Below, in pieces: positions 26,297-35,267 of a stretch of DNA of 64,000 nt; position 1 is the stretch's first letter, and each line of letters begins with the position of its first letter. A program made the position numbers and the translations under genes. The stretch is from an uncultured Acidobacteriota bacterium (GTDB lineage Bacteria; Acidobacteriota; Blastocatellia; Pyrinomonadales; Pyrinomonadaceae), in assembly GCA_937873515.1 (NCBI GenBank), contig CALMYB010000006.1:62001-126000 (forward strand). Direction: 5' to 3'. Below the pieces are notes generated by a model. It did no database searches. It was given only the letters and a program-made list of their open reading frames with translations, and was not told the DNA's origin.

Positions 26297-29113
26297 ATGG
26301 AGCAGAATCAACAAGAGATCGAGAACCTTGAGGCTCGTCTCGACCGGCTCGTCCGAACGCAGATCGATTTTCAAAAAGAGGTCACTGCGATCAGGGCGGC
26401 TCTTGCTGAGCTTCGTTCGCCGCACTCCGAGTCCGATGCCTCGACGCCTGCTCCACCTGCTCAGGACCGGCGGCCGCACTCTTCCCAGCCGCTTCCTTCG
26501 CACCCGGTGCCGCCCGAAATTCCGCCCGGCGTTGGCCACTATGTTCCTCCTCCGGATGTCCAGCCGAATACAGCCGCGTCGTCCGGCGGCTATTCCCAAC
26601 AGTGCCAAGCCGAGGCGGCGACAGCACAGGCAGGTATTTTTGCGAGCTATGCTGCCGAACGCAAGGAGGCCGCTCGTACGGACCTGGAGAAATTCATCGG
26701 CGAAAATCTTATCAGTAAGATCGGCGTTTTGATCCTGATCATCGGGGTTGGAATTGGAGTAAAGTTCGCGATCGATAATGGCTGGATCAGTCCGATGATG
26801 CGTGTTGGCCTTGCCTACCTTGTAGGCATCGTGCTGATCGGCTTCGCAGCGAAACTCAAGGCAAAATACCACAACTTCAGCGCGGTCTTGCTGAGCGGTG
26901 GTATCGCGATCTTGTATTTCGTTACGTATTTTGCATATGCGTACTACTCGCTCATCGGCCAGCCTATGGCTTTTGGGGTGATGGTCCTCCTCACGGTCGC
27001 GACGGTCGCCGCCGCTATCATCTACGATCGGCAGGTGATAGCGCACATCGGCCTTGTTGGTGCTTACGGCGTTCCGTTCTTGTTGAGCAACAACTCGGGC
27101 AATTACCTATTCTTGTTCGCCTATATGGCGATCCTGAACATCGGGATCCTCGCGGTGTCGCTCAAGAAGTACTGGAAACCGCTCTTTTACACATCATCAG
27201 TTTTTACTTGGGTCATATTCGCGGCGTGGCTCGGTTCGAAATTTTCGGCGGCCGCACACTTCCATCTTGCGCTTGTCTTTCTCGCCATCTTCTTTGCGAT
27301 CTTTTACGGAACGAAGGTCGGCCATACATATTTACAAAGGGAGGAGGCGGCCAAGACCGAAGATCTCTTGTCAGCGTTCGGTACGACGTTCATTTTTTAC
27401 CTATTCTGTTTCGCATTGATATCGTTCCTGGGATCGGGAGCAGAGTTCACGGTCTTTTTTAGCTACCTCGCCGTGATTTCGCTGGTGATCCTGATAACCG
27501 CATATCGCTGCTTCACCTACAAGCTGATTTACGTTTGCTATCCGTTCACTTGGGTGATCTTTGCTGTCTGGTTCGCGGATAAGTACAGGGCAGATGAGCA
27601 TTTTGCCAATGCTTCGGTCTTCTCCTTCGTGTTCTTTTTGCTTTACTACGTAACGGCGTTCGTTTACCGCCTGGCGGTCGAGAAGATCAGTATGGTCGAG
27701 AATTCCGGGCTCGTCTTGACGAATTCGTTCGTATTCTACGGATTCGGCTATGCGATCCTTGAAAGCCGTGAGAATCTGCATCAGTACCAGGGCGTCTTCA
27801 CCGTTGCTCATGCGGCCTTCCACTCGCTCGTCTCTCAAGCCGTTAGTCGACTCAGATCGTCGGCGATTGACGTTGTACAGGTCCTTACGGTGCTCATCAT
27901 CACGTTTGCGACCATCGCTATACCTGTGCAGTTCGACGGTAACAGGATCACGCTTATCTGGGCGGTCGAGGCTGCGGTGCTGTTCTGGTTCGGCCGGGTT
28001 AAGCAGATACGTTTATTCGAAGATTTTTCGTATCCGTTGATGGCGCTAGCATCTGTTAGTTTGATCATCAACTGGGTGACGTCTTTCAGTGAGCGGACGG
28101 AGTTTGCAAGCGGCCACAATCTGCGGCCATTCGTTAATGGCGACTTCGTAACCGCTATTGTCCTCGTCGCTAGCTTTGCGGTCATCTACCGGATCGACCG
28201 GAAGAATGAGCACGGATCGGTGCTTCCCGCAGAAATACGGTCCGTCTTTCAGATGATCTTGCCGGCCGTCGCGCTTGCCGCTCTCTATAACACTTTTCGA
28301 ACTGAGATCGATAACTATTACAACTTGAAGATAGTCGAAAGCCGTGCGCAGTTGATCGATGCGGGAGCGTTTTCGAGGAACCGGGATCTCGGCTTCTTCA
28401 ATACGTTATGGCAGATCGATTATTCGATGCTGTTCCTGGCGATCCTTGGTTTTATAAACCTTCGGCGAGTCCGCTCTGCGACGATTGCATATGCTAACGT
28501 TCTCCTCGCTGTCATTGCATTCATAGCTTTTCTCGCGGCGGGAATGCCGCTCTTTAGGGAGTTGCGCGAAAGCTATATGGATCCTGACGCCGCTCTTTTC
28601 TGGGGCTCAGGGTCAATGAATATCGTGATCCGCTACATCTCTTACCTGATCGCGGCAATGCTCATGGGATCGCTGTACTATTACGGCCGCGACGAAATGC
28701 TAGACAGTTTCGTTCCACGGGCAAAGCGGGTCATCGCCTTCGAGACTCTCCTTTATACGACCTTACTGATCGTATTGAGCGGCGACCTTGTCAATCTAAT
28801 GACGCAGTTCGGGATCGCCGACGCGAACAAACTCGGGCTCAGTATCCTTTGGGCCGCTTATGCGCTGTTCCTCGTCATCATAGGTATCGCCCGCAACAAA
28901 AAGTATCTCCGTTTCGCAGCGATCGGGATCATCGGCGTTACGCTCGCGAAGCTTTTTTTCTACGATATAGCCGACCTGCCGACCGTGCCGAAAGCATTCT
29001 TGTTCATCGCGATCGGTGTTGTGCTGCTGGTGGTATCGTTCTTGTACAACAAGTACAAGAAGCTTATGTTCCCATCGGTAGATACCGATGGAACATCGGA
29101 AGGGGAAATATGA
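26297..29113 (+). CDS. DUF2339 family polytopic membrane protein
   Basis: A 938-residue integral membrane protein. It starts with a short coiled coil ('EIENLEARLDRLVRTQIDF'), a Pro/Ser-rich linker (about 45-115), then 'LEKFIGENLISKIGVLILII', the hallmark opening of DUF2339. More than twenty hydrophobic segments follow to the C-terminus. The family is widespread in Gram-negative bacteria and its biochemical role is unsettled; a transport or envelope function is only a guess. I chose ATG 26297 because upstream codons are not protein-like and run through the paralogue remnant. The gene overlaps the next by 4 bp. Confidence 0.85.
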   Translation: MEQNQQEIENLEARLDRLVRTQIDFQKEVTAIRAALAELRSPHSESDASTPAPPAQDRRPHSSQPLPSHPVPPEIPPGVGHYVPPPDVQPNTAASSGGYSQQCQAEAATAQAGIFASYAAERKEAARTDLEKFIGENLISKIGVLILIIGVGIGVKFAIDNGWISPMMRVGLAYLVGIVLIGFAAKLKAKYHNFSAVLLSGGIAILYFVTYFAYAYYSLIGQPMAFGVMVLLTVATVAAAIIYDRQVIAHIGLVGAYGVPFLLSNNSGNYLFLFAYMAILNIGILAVSLKKYWKPLFYTSSVFTWVIFAAWLGSKFSAAAHFHLALVFLAIFFAIFYGTKVGHTYLQREEAAKTEDLLSAFGTTFIFYLFCFALISFLGSGAEFTVFFSYLAVISLVILITAYRCFTYKLIYVCYPFTWVIFAVWFADKYRADEHFANASVFSFVFFLLYYVTAFVYRLAVEKISMVENSGLVLTNSFVFYGFGYAILESRENLHQYQGVFTVAHAAFHSLVSQAVSRLRSSAIDVVQVLTVLIITFATIAIPVQFDGNRITLIWAVEAAVLFWFGRVKQIRLFEDFSYPLMALASVSLIINWVTSFSERTEFASGHNLRPFVNGDFVTAIVLVASFAVIYRIDRKNEHGSVLPAEIRSVFQMILPAVALAALYNTFRTEIDNYYNLKIVESRAQLIDAGAFSRNRDLGFFNTLWQIDYSMLFLAILGFINLRRVRSATIAYANVLLAVIAFIAFLAAGMPLFRELRESYMDPDAALFWGSGSMNIVIRYISYLIAAMLMGSLYYYGRDEMLDSFVPRAKRVIAFETLLYTTLLIVLSGDLVNLMTQFGIADANKLGLSILWAAYALFLVIIGIARNKKYLRFAAIGIIGVTLAKLFFYDIADLPTVPKAFLFIAIGVVLLVVSFLYNKYKKLMFPSVDTDGTSEGEI

Positions 29114-29601
29114 TGACATCTTTAACAAAGGCGGCCGCCGCACTGGCCATATCCCTAGTCGCAGTCTCGTGCGTATGTGCGCAACAGGAAACTGACAACA
29201 GCACTTCCTCAACTTACGATGCGGAACTCGCGAAAAAGCTCGGTGCTGACGAGTATGGAATGAAGAACTACGTTCTCTGCATACTGCGAACCGGACCGAA
29301 GGATGCAAAGATCACGGGCAAGCGCCGTGATTTGGCGTTTGCGGGGCATATGGCGAACATCGGAAAGCTCGCGGACGAAGGGAAGCTGACCGTGGCCGGA
29401 CCATTCGGCAAGAATAAGATCGCATACCGCGGGCTGTTCATCTTTGATGTCGCAAATGTCGAAGATGCTAAAAGACTGGTCGAGACCGACCCGGCCGTGA
29501 AAGCTGGGATCTTCGTGTATGATCTGATTCCCTGGTATGGTTCGGCCGCGCTTATGCTAACGGCCGATCTCCACAAGAAGGTCCAGAAGCGAGCGTTCTA
29601 G
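29110..29601 (+). CDS. Secreted YciI-related protein
   Basis: A 163-residue protein with a signal peptide (1-24, 'AISLVAVSCVCAQ'). The mature part matches the YciI-like ferredoxin-type fold: 'NYVLCILRTGPKD', 'HMANIGKLADEGKLTVAGPF' and 'RGLFIFDVANVEDAKRLVET'. The conserved His of the family is in 'AGHMANI'. YciI proteins are small dimers of uncertain enzymatic role; export is unusual and recurs in some environmental phyla. The ATG at 29110 overlaps the DUF2339 stop (ATGA) and is preceded by GGAAGGGG, so the two genes are coupled. Confidence 0.8.
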   Translation: MMTSLTKAAAALAISLVAVSCVCAQQETDNSTSSTYDAELAKKLGADEYGMKNYVLCILRTGPKDAKITGKRRDLAFAGHMANIGKLADEGKLTVAGPFGKNKIAYRGLFIFDVANVEDAKRLVETDPAVKAGIFVYDLIPWYGSAALMLTADLHKKVQKRAF

Positions 29602-29687
29602 CCACAGTACAACGAATCCACGTAGGATGCTAAAGTCGGGAAAAATTAGTATTTTAGAAGCTAGACGTGCGCCTTGGATCGATTCCG

Positions 29688-30965
29688 ATGAAAGCAGACC
29701 TGATCGTAAAGAATATTGGCCAGCTCGTAACGTGCGCCTCGCCCGCAGGGCCGAAACGTCATGAGTCAATGTGCGACGTGGGCGTTGTCGAGAACGGTGC
29801 GATCGCCGTAATCGGTGGAAGGTTCGCGGCGGTTGGACTGGAACGCGAGGTTCTCGCCGGATACTCTTCGAAACATCACTTCAACGCCGAAGGGAAGGCC
29901 GTTGTCCCGGGTCTTGTGGATCCCCACACGCATATCGTCTACGCCGGTGACCGCCTCAACGAGTTCGAGTTGAAGATCAAGGGAGCCGCTTACCTCGAAA
30001 TTCTCGGAGCAGGCGGCGGCATCATCTCGACGGTCAAGAATACGCGTGCCGCTACGGAGGACCAGCTTGTTGAGTTGGGCCGTGAACGTCTCGATAAGAT
30101 GCTGGAGTGCGGAACGACGACCGCCGAGATCAAAACCGGTTACGGTCTCGACCTTGAGAGCGAACTGAAGATGCTTCGTGTCATCGAACGGTTGGATCGA
30201 GAACACGCGATCGACATCGTCCCCACCTTTCTTGCTGCCCATACGATTCCGCCTGAATTTAAGGGCGACCCGGACGGCTACGTCGATCTCATCTGCGGTG
30301 AGATGCTGCTTGCAGCGTGGAATTGGTACCGAGATTCTCATTTTGCGGCGAAAGGGAAGCCGTTCTTCTGCGATGTTTTCACTGAGCAGAATGCGTTCGA
30401 CGGCGCGCAAACAGAGAAGATCCTAGACACGGCGAGATCGCTCGGTTTTGGTCTTAAAGCACACGTCGATCAGTTCACGAATCTCGGCGGTTCGCGGCTC
30501 GCGATCGAGAAAGGTGCGGCCTCGATCGACCATCTCGACGCGATCTCGGACGAAGAGATCGAATTGCTCGCGGCCAGCGATACAGTTGGCATCGTGATCC
30601 CGACTGAGAATTTCAGCGGTGCAAAGGCTAAATTCGCAGATGCGAGGAAGATGATCGACGCCGGCTGCGCCATCGCTATCTCCACCGATTACAATCCAGG
30701 GTCGGCACCGTGCCCTTCGCAGCCGATGGCGATGGCGATCGCGTGCCGCTATCAGAAGCTTTTACCGAGCGAGGTGTTGAATGCAGCGACGATCAACGCC
30801 GCATATGCCGTCGGTTTGGGAAGCACGCATGGTTCAATCGAGGTCGGTAAACGCGCTGACCTTTTGGTCTGCGACAGCCAAGACTATCGACAGCTCGCAT
30901 ACGAATTCGGAGCCGGCTTTAGAGGAAGTGTGATCACGGCAGAATCATTTGATCAATCGCTCTAG
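29688..30965 (+). CDS. hutI: Imidazolonepropionase
   Basis: A 425-residue amidohydrolase that opens the imidazolone ring to give N-formimidoylglutamate. Metal ligands are in 'DPHTH' (78-82); other HutI signatures are 'YAGDRLNEFELKIKGAAYLE', 'KAHVDQFTNLGG', 'DHLDAIS' and 'STDYNPGSAPCPS'. I chose ATG 29688; a GTG seven codons upstream (29667) is also possible. hutH follows 80 bp downstream on the same strand. The spacer holds a CCGAGAA/TTCTCGG hairpin. Confidence 0.95.
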   Translation: MKADLIVKNIGQLVTCASPAGPKRHESMCDVGVVENGAIAVIGGRFAAVGLEREVLAGYSSKHHFNAEGKAVVPGLVDPHTHIVYAGDRLNEFELKIKGAAYLEILGAGGGIISTVKNTRAATEDQLVELGRERLDKMLECGTTTAEIKTGYGLDLESELKMLRVIERLDREHAIDIVPTFLAAHTIPPEFKGDPDGYVDLICGEMLLAAWNWYRDSHFAAKGKPFFCDVFTEQNAFDGAQTEKILDTARSLGFGLKAHVDQFTNLGGSRLAIEKGAASIDHLDAISDEEIELLAASDTVGIVIPTENFSGAKAKFADARKMIDAGCAIAISTDYNPGSAPCPSQPMAMAIACRYQKLLPSEVLNAATINAAYAVGLGSTHGSIEVGKRADLLVCDSQDYRQLAYEFGAGFRGSVITAESFDQSL

Positions 30966-31045
30966 GGATGAATGAGTGGCTCCGAGAAAAACGACTTCTC
31001 GGTGTTCGGTAAGAAATATAGCCTCATGGGAGAATCCTGGAAACA

Positions 31046-32584
31046 ATGAACGACATCGTTCTTGATGGTGAAAGCCTGACATTTGAGCAGGTACTCGCGG
31101 TCGCCTACGGCAAGGCGGGCGAGCCTCGTGTTGCGCTCTCGGAAAGTGCAAAAGACAGCGTGTTGAAGGCTGCGGCGGCGGTCGATACGCTGCTTGAACG
31201 CGGAGAGATCGCGTACGGCATCACGACCGGGTTTGGCGCTTTCAAAGACAAGATCATCAGCCGCGAAGAGGTCGAACTTCTGCAAAAGAATATCGTCCTG
31301 AGCCACGCTGTCGGCGTCGGTGATGCGTTCGATATTCCGACGACGCGGGCGATAATGCTCATTCGGGCGAACACGCTAGCTCGCGGCTTTTCTGGAATCC
31401 GGCTCGAGACACTCGAACTCATCCTCGAATGTCTCAACCGCGGCGTTCACCCCGTGATTCCCGAAAAGGGAAGTCTCGGAGCAAGCGGCGACCTTGCGCC
31501 GCTCGCGCATTTCGCGTGCGTACTTATCGGCGAAGGGCGAGCGGAACTCCGCGGCGAGGTCGTCTCTGGTTCAGAGGCCCTCGATAAGGCCGGGCTTGCT
31601 CCCGTAACTCTGAAAGCCAAAGAAGGCCTCGCTCTGACCAACGGTACGACGATAATGACGGCGGTTGGCCTGCTCGAAACCGCAAAGGCACGAAACCTTG
31701 CGAATCTTGCCGACATTTCCGGCTGTCTCACGCTCGAAGCTGTGAATGGAACGACCGCAGCGTTCGATGAGCGTATCCACGCCGTTCGTCCGCATCCCCG
31801 ACAGGTGGAATGCGCGAAGAATCTTCGCGCACTTTTGGATGGCAGCGAAATGACCCGCGGATTCGATCCCGTGAACGTGCAGGACGCATACACATTACGT
31901 TGTATCCCGCAGGTACATGGCGCGTGCCGCGACGCGGTCGCCTACGCGGAATGGCTCCTGAGGATCGAGCTAAATTCGGTAACTGATAATCCGCTCATTT
32001 TTGTCGATGGCGAGAACATTGAGGTTATCAGCGGGGGCAATTTCCACGGCGAGCCGCTGGCTTTGGCATTTGATTACTTGGCGATCGCTCTCTCTGAACT
32101 CGCGAACATCTCCGAACGTCGGATCATGCGTCTAACGGACGAGGCGTCGAACTCGCGTGTGCTGCCGGCGTTCCTGACGGAAGAAGGCGGCCTAAATTCG
32201 GGTTTCATGATCGTGCAATACACGGCCGCTGCACTTTGCACGGAGAATAAAGTTCTCGCTCATCCGGCAAGCGTCGATACTATACCGAGTTCTGCGAACG
32301 TCGAGGATCACGTATCGATGGGAGCGACTGCTGCGATCAAGCTTCGTTCCGTTCGACGTAACCTTGAGACGGTACTCGCTCTCGAAGCGTTCTGTGCCGC
32401 ACAGGCGGTCGATCTTCGGCAAAAGCGGCTAGATTCGGCGAAGAAACTCGGTGTCGGGACCGAACCGCTCTATGCCGCGATCCGAGCGAAGATCCCGTTC
32501 ATCGGTGTTGACGAATATATGAAAGACCACATTGAAGCCGCGGTTGCGGTCGCCAAGGGATACGCCCGCTCCGGAGGTTTTTAG
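31046..32584 (+). CDS. hutH: Histidine ammonia-lyase
   Basis: A 512-residue MIO-dependent lyase removing ammonia from histidine to give urocanate. The Ala-Ser-Gly that cyclises into the MIO electrophile is at 146-148 ('KGSLGASGDLAPLAH'). The catalytic Tyr is in 'YGITTGFG' (57-64), and 'SVTDNPLIF' and 'GNFHGEPLALAFDYL' are further signatures. GGGAGA lies upstream of the ATG. It is followed directly by the M15-like lipoprotein gene with no spacer (TAG then ATG). Confidence 0.96.
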   Translation: MNDIVLDGESLTFEQVLAVAYGKAGEPRVALSESAKDSVLKAAAAVDTLLERGEIAYGITTGFGAFKDKIISREEVELLQKNIVLSHAVGVGDAFDIPTTRAIMLIRANTLARGFSGIRLETLELILECLNRGVHPVIPEKGSLGASGDLAPLAHFACVLIGEGRAELRGEVVSGSEALDKAGLAPVTLKAKEGLALTNGTTIMTAVGLLETAKARNLANLADISGCLTLEAVNGTTAAFDERIHAVRPHPRQVECAKNLRALLDGSEMTRGFDPVNVQDAYTLRCIPQVHGACRDAVAYAEWLLRIELNSVTDNPLIFVDGENIEVISGGNFHGEPLALAFDYLAIALSELANISERRIMRLTDEASNSRVLPAFLTEEGGLNSGFMIVQYTAAALCTENKVLAHPASVDTIPSSANVEDHVSMGATAAIKLRSVRRNLETVLALEAFCAAQAVDLRQKRLDSAKKLGVGTEPLYAAIRAKIPFIGVDEYMKDHIEAAVAVAKGYARSGGF

Positions 32585-33517
32585 ATGCTCATAAGAAAGA
32601 TCATTGCTCTCAGCCTAGCTGCAACAGCCGTCGGCTGCTGGTCGATGTCTGCCAGGAATAGCGGTTCTCGATCCGTCAACGCGGAAACTGACCCTACACC
32701 CTTCGCAACGCCCAGGCCGAAAGCGGCGGCGACCGATCCACCGGCCAACTCGAGCAGTTCGAACACATCAACTATGACCGCGACCGGAACTTTCTACGAC
32801 AATCTGCCGAAAACGCTTGCGCATCCGACGGATGATGTTAGCAAGCTACTGCTGAAGGAATACGGCGCGGTCTTTGTCACAAAGGCGACGCCGCCCGCAA
32901 AGATCGTTTTCGAGGATGAGAACGATGTTTCGTCGTTCCAAAAGGGTCTGACCCGCGAGACCGCATCCATCGGCGGCTTTACCGTCACACTCCAAAAGCC
33001 CGCCATGGACGCCTTAAAGGCTGCGATCGCCGAGGCACAAAAGAGCGGCATTTCGATCGGTCCGCGAGGCGGCGATTCTTCAATGCGAACTTACGCCCAG
33101 ACCGTCACGCTCTGGGCGAGTCGTGTAAGGCCGGCTCTTGCCCACTGGTCCGCCGCGGGCAAGATCTCGAAAGCTGACACTGCACGCATCAGCTCTCTTT
33201 CGCCCTATCAGCAGGTGCCGGAGGTTCTTGGGCTTGAAGCGAAAGGAATGTGGTTCGCAAAAGACTTTTCGAAGTCCATTATCTACTCCGTAGCGCCGCC
33301 CGGAACTTCGCAGCATCTGTCGATGCTCGCTCTCGACGTAAAGCAGTTCGACGATCCGCGCGTCCGCGAGATCCTCGCAAAACACGGTTGGTTCCAGACC
33401 GTTTCGTCCGACCTTCCGCATTTCACATATCTCGGTGCGGACGAAAGCGAACTTCCCCGGCTCGGTCTAAAAAAGGTCACAAGCGGCAATCGTACGTTCT
33501 GGGTGCCCGACATCTAA
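32585..33517 (+). CDS. M15 (VanY-like) peptidase-family protein, predicted exported
   Basis: A 310-residue protein. The N-terminus 'LIRKIIALSLAATAVGC' is a signal, probably lipoprotein-type (Cys about 18). A Thr/Pro/Ala-rich linker follows. The C-terminal third matches the M15 D-Ala-D-Ala carboxypeptidase/endopeptidase core: 'GTSQHLSMLALDV' (SxHxxxxAxD zinc motif, about 239-251) and 'SSDLPHFTYLG' (second zinc His). Substrate is likely a peptidoglycan stem peptide, by family. The start abuts the hutH stop, so it is co-transcribed with histidine catabolism, an odd partner. Confidence 0.72.
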   Translation: MLIRKIIALSLAATAVGCWSMSARNSGSRSVNAETDPTPFATPRPKAAATDPPANSSSSNTSTMTATGTFYDNLPKTLAHPTDDVSKLLLKEYGAVFVTKATPPAKIVFEDENDVSSFQKGLTRETASIGGFTVTLQKPAMDALKAAIAEAQKSGISIGPRGGDSSMRTYAQTVTLWASRVRPALAHWSAAGKISKADTARISSLSPYQQVPEVLGLEAKGMWFAKDFSKSIIYSVAPPGTSQHLSMLALDVKQFDDPRVREILAKHGWFQTVSSDLPHFTYLGADESELPRLGLKKVTSGNRTFWVPDI

Positions 33518-33620
33518 CGTTGAGCCTGGAAAAAGACTGTCCACCCCGAACCGAATAGCCGACAATGGAACGGTCGTGCAATTCCCCGAACGGTTCGGCA
33601 TCTTGCGGGCTTGCCTCAGC

Positions 33621-33678
33621 GTAGCTTCTTGGGTCATTGATCCCGAAGTGCTGAAAAGGCCGCAAGCCACTCCCGACC
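33621..33678 (-). repeat. Palindromic element, left inverted copy
   Basis: A region of about 58 nt that aligns with the reverse complement of 34699-34758, with roughly three quarters of positions matching by eye. It shares CTTGGGTCAT-GATCCC-AAGTG and a CCCGACC end. The CTTGGG/CCCAAG type inner palindrome is partly degraded here. Confidence 0.65.
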
Positions 33679-33702
33679 ATCGACACGAAATACCCGCCAC
33701 TT

Positions 33703-33738
33703 TGCAAATCGTGCATTTTGTGCAAATCGTGCATTTTG
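33703..33738 (+). repeat. 18-bp tandem repeat, two perfect copies
   Basis: TGCAAATCGTGCATTTTG occurs twice in direct succession (33703-33720, 33721-33738). Decayed versions sharing TGTGCGGTTTG words continue to about 33770. Confidence 0.85.
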
Positions 33739-34113
33739 TGCGGTTTGATACATTCTGTGCGGTTTGTGCTTCAAACGGATGCGGTATTTGGCTATGATGA
33801 CAACACGGTCGAGACGGCCGTTCGTTCATTGACAAGCTAAATTCAGATTTCAGTTTGCAGTGCCGGGTCTCAGGCTTCACGTTTGGGATTCATATTTCGA
33901 ATTTCAAATTTCAGATCTGAGATTTTAGATGGGCTTCCGATCCGTGCATTCGCGGCTGACGGGTCGTGGTCTGGAATTTCAGTTCTAAGATTCGTGCATT
34001 CGCGGCGGCATTCTTCCTTCGCGAACTTCGCGTCGCCTTTGCGTTGTTTGCGTTTAAACTCGGTGAGAACGCAAAGTACGCCAGGCGAAACCCGCAAAGC
34101 AACTGATCAGGTC

Positions 34114-34389
34114 GTCCCCGCACGGGACGCGAGATCATGGCCCAGGGTAAGGCCGTCCCGGCCGCCACCCTGGGAAAGAGGTCGCAAAACAGATCGATGG
34201 AGCTCCGTTAGGAGCGACAGAGGGATTTGTCGGCGGCCGAGCCGCCTCTGGGAATTCATCTTCCGTCCTAAACCACACCGTAATCGACGTGGCTATGCAA
34301 ATCCATTGTCGGCGGCAAGCCGCCTCCGGGCATGATGGGGCACGGGCGTGCTACAAAGATGCGGCTCCTAACGGAGCCATGAAGGTTTC
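34114..34389 (+). repeat. Hairpin-mosaic tandem unit 1
   Basis: A 276-bp unit composed of successive short palindromes: GTCCCCG/CGGGAC, CCCAGGGT/ACCCTGGG around GGCCG..CGGCC, GCTCCTAACGGAGC, GGCGGCCGAGCCGCC and GGCGGCAAGCCGCC, plus the shared words CCGTCCTAAACCAC and ACGTGGCTATGC. The next unit repeats this order with scattered substitutions. Confidence 0.85.
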
Positions 34390-34655
34390 GTCCCCGTAGG
34401 GGACGCGAGATTATAGCCCAGGGTAAGGCCGTTAGGCCGCCACCCTGGGAAAGAGGTCGCAAAATGAATCCCGGAGCTCCGTTAGGAGCGACAGAGACAT
34501 TTCGGCGGCCGAGCCGCCTCCCGGGAGTTCATTTTCCGTCCTAAACCACGCCGTGAATGACGTGGCTATGCGAGGCCATTGTCGGCGGCAAGCCGCCTCC
34601 GAGGTGTTGGTGAAGCGGCGTGCTACAAACATGCGGCTCCTACGGAGCCAAGAAG
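34390..34655 (+). repeat. Hairpin-mosaic tandem unit 2
   Basis: A 266-bp second copy in the same orientation. Differences from unit 1 are often compensatory in stems: GTCCCCG-TA-GGGGAC replaces GTCCCCG-CA-CGGGAC, and GGCCGTTAGGCC replaces GGCCGTCCCGGCC. A third, partial copy of the GGCGGCCAAGCCGCC end follows at 34656-34690. Confidence 0.85.
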
Positions 34656-34698
34656 TCGGCGGCCAAGCCGCCTCCGAGGTGTTTGTGGGCGACGTGCC

Positions 34699-34758
34699 GG
34701 TCGGGCCCGGTTGCGTTCTTTGCAACACTTGGGGATCTATGACCCAAGAACCCCGACC
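34699..34758 (+). repeat. Palindromic element, right inverted copy
   Basis: A 60-nt element with a terminal stem GGTCGGG/CCCCGACC and an inner CTTGGGG-ATCTATGA-CCCAAG palindrome. It is the inverse-oriented partner of 33621-33678, so the pair bounds about 1.1 kb that includes the hairpin-mosaic units. Confidence 0.7.
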
Positions 34759-34849
34759 GCACTGCGATGGGGCAAGCCGCCTCCAAGAGAACTAAAAAAG
34801 GAGAATTGAGAATGGAAAATGCGGGTTGATTTTTTTTTCGCGAAATTCT

Positions 34850-34895
34850 GGGACAAATCGCGTAAGTGACTGATAGCACGTCGCGTATTTGTCCC
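34850..34895. repeat. Large hairpin before tRNA-Arg
   Basis: GGGACAAATCGCG (34850-34862) pairs with CGCGTATTTGTCCC (34882-34895): 13 bp with one bulged base around a 19-nt loop. It is followed by three further GTCCCA words up to 34940. No T-tract, so it is not a simple terminator. Confidence 0.75.
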
Positions 34896-35036
34896 ACGAG
34901 GCTGTCCCAGAGGTGTCCCACGAGCGTCTGGCTGGGACACGGGAGCCGCTTTTGCGGCCTCTGCGGTTTGTTGTCGGGTCAACGAACTATTCGCAAGGTC
35001 AAAACAATTTTGGATGCGGGACGATAGATTAGATGG

Positions 35037-35110
35037 TACACCCGGCAAGATTCGAACTTGCGACCCTCTGATTCGAAGTCAGATACTCTATCCAGCTGAG
35101 CTACGGGTGC
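35037..35110 (-). tRNA. tRNA-Arg (TCG)
   Basis: Cloverleaf on the minus strand: acceptor GCACCCG/CGGGTGT (first pair G-U), D arm TAGCTCAGCTGGATAGAGTA, anticodon stem TCTGA/TCAGA with loop CTTCGAA (anticodon TCG, reads CGA/CGN), T arm GCAAG-TTCGAAT-CTTGC. Discriminator A, and CCA is encoded at 35034-35036. Confidence 0.95.
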
Positions 35111-35267
35111 ACATTTGCGTGCGGTCAAGTTAAAGATGTTACCGATTGGAGCGATGGGTTTGCAAATCGGCACGGAGGGTTGGGCAGATTTGCTGCGGCC
35201 GCCGATTGCCTCATCGAGCAGTTCGTGGAATAGTTATCCACGAACCTCATCCGCGAAAGACAAACAT

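Larger units (their letters stand above)
33518..35033. other. 1.5-kb gene-free region rich in palindromes and repeats
   Basis: No frame here looks protein-coding; the open frames are translations of repeats. Content in order: an inverted element copy (33621-33678), an 18-bp tandem repeat (33703-33738), a stretch of TTTCAGATT/GAATTTCAAATT-type words (33838-33930), words like 'TTCGTGCATTCGCGGC' (33991 on), two 266-276-bp tandem units of short hairpins (34114-34655), a partial third unit (34656-34690), the opposite copy of the inverted element (34699-34758), and a large hairpin (34850-34895) before tRNA-Arg. Confidence 0.75.

Noticed and set aside
26210..27046. 278-codon minus-strand frame
   Set aside because: Lies opposite the DUF2339 gene and reads as low-complexity Arg/Asp sequence; a shadow of a GC-rich coding frame.
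29766..30410. 214-codon minus-strand frame
   Set aside because: Antisense to hutI, whose identity is certain; no independent motif or ribosome-binding site.
34114..34655. CRISPR array
   Set aside because: The repeat units are 266-276 bp hairpin mosaics without regular unique spacers, and no cas gene is present in the window.
33467..34809. Several open frames in the repeat region (repeating GSMTQE or TKCTIC peptides)
   Set aside because: The peptides come from inverted and tandem DNA repeats read in frame. They share no protein-like pattern outside the repeats.
35221..35245. TTATCCACG DnaA-box-like site within an 8-bp hairpin
   Set aside because: A single box without a cluster, AT-rich unwinding region or dnaA/dnaN neighbours does not suggest an origin.
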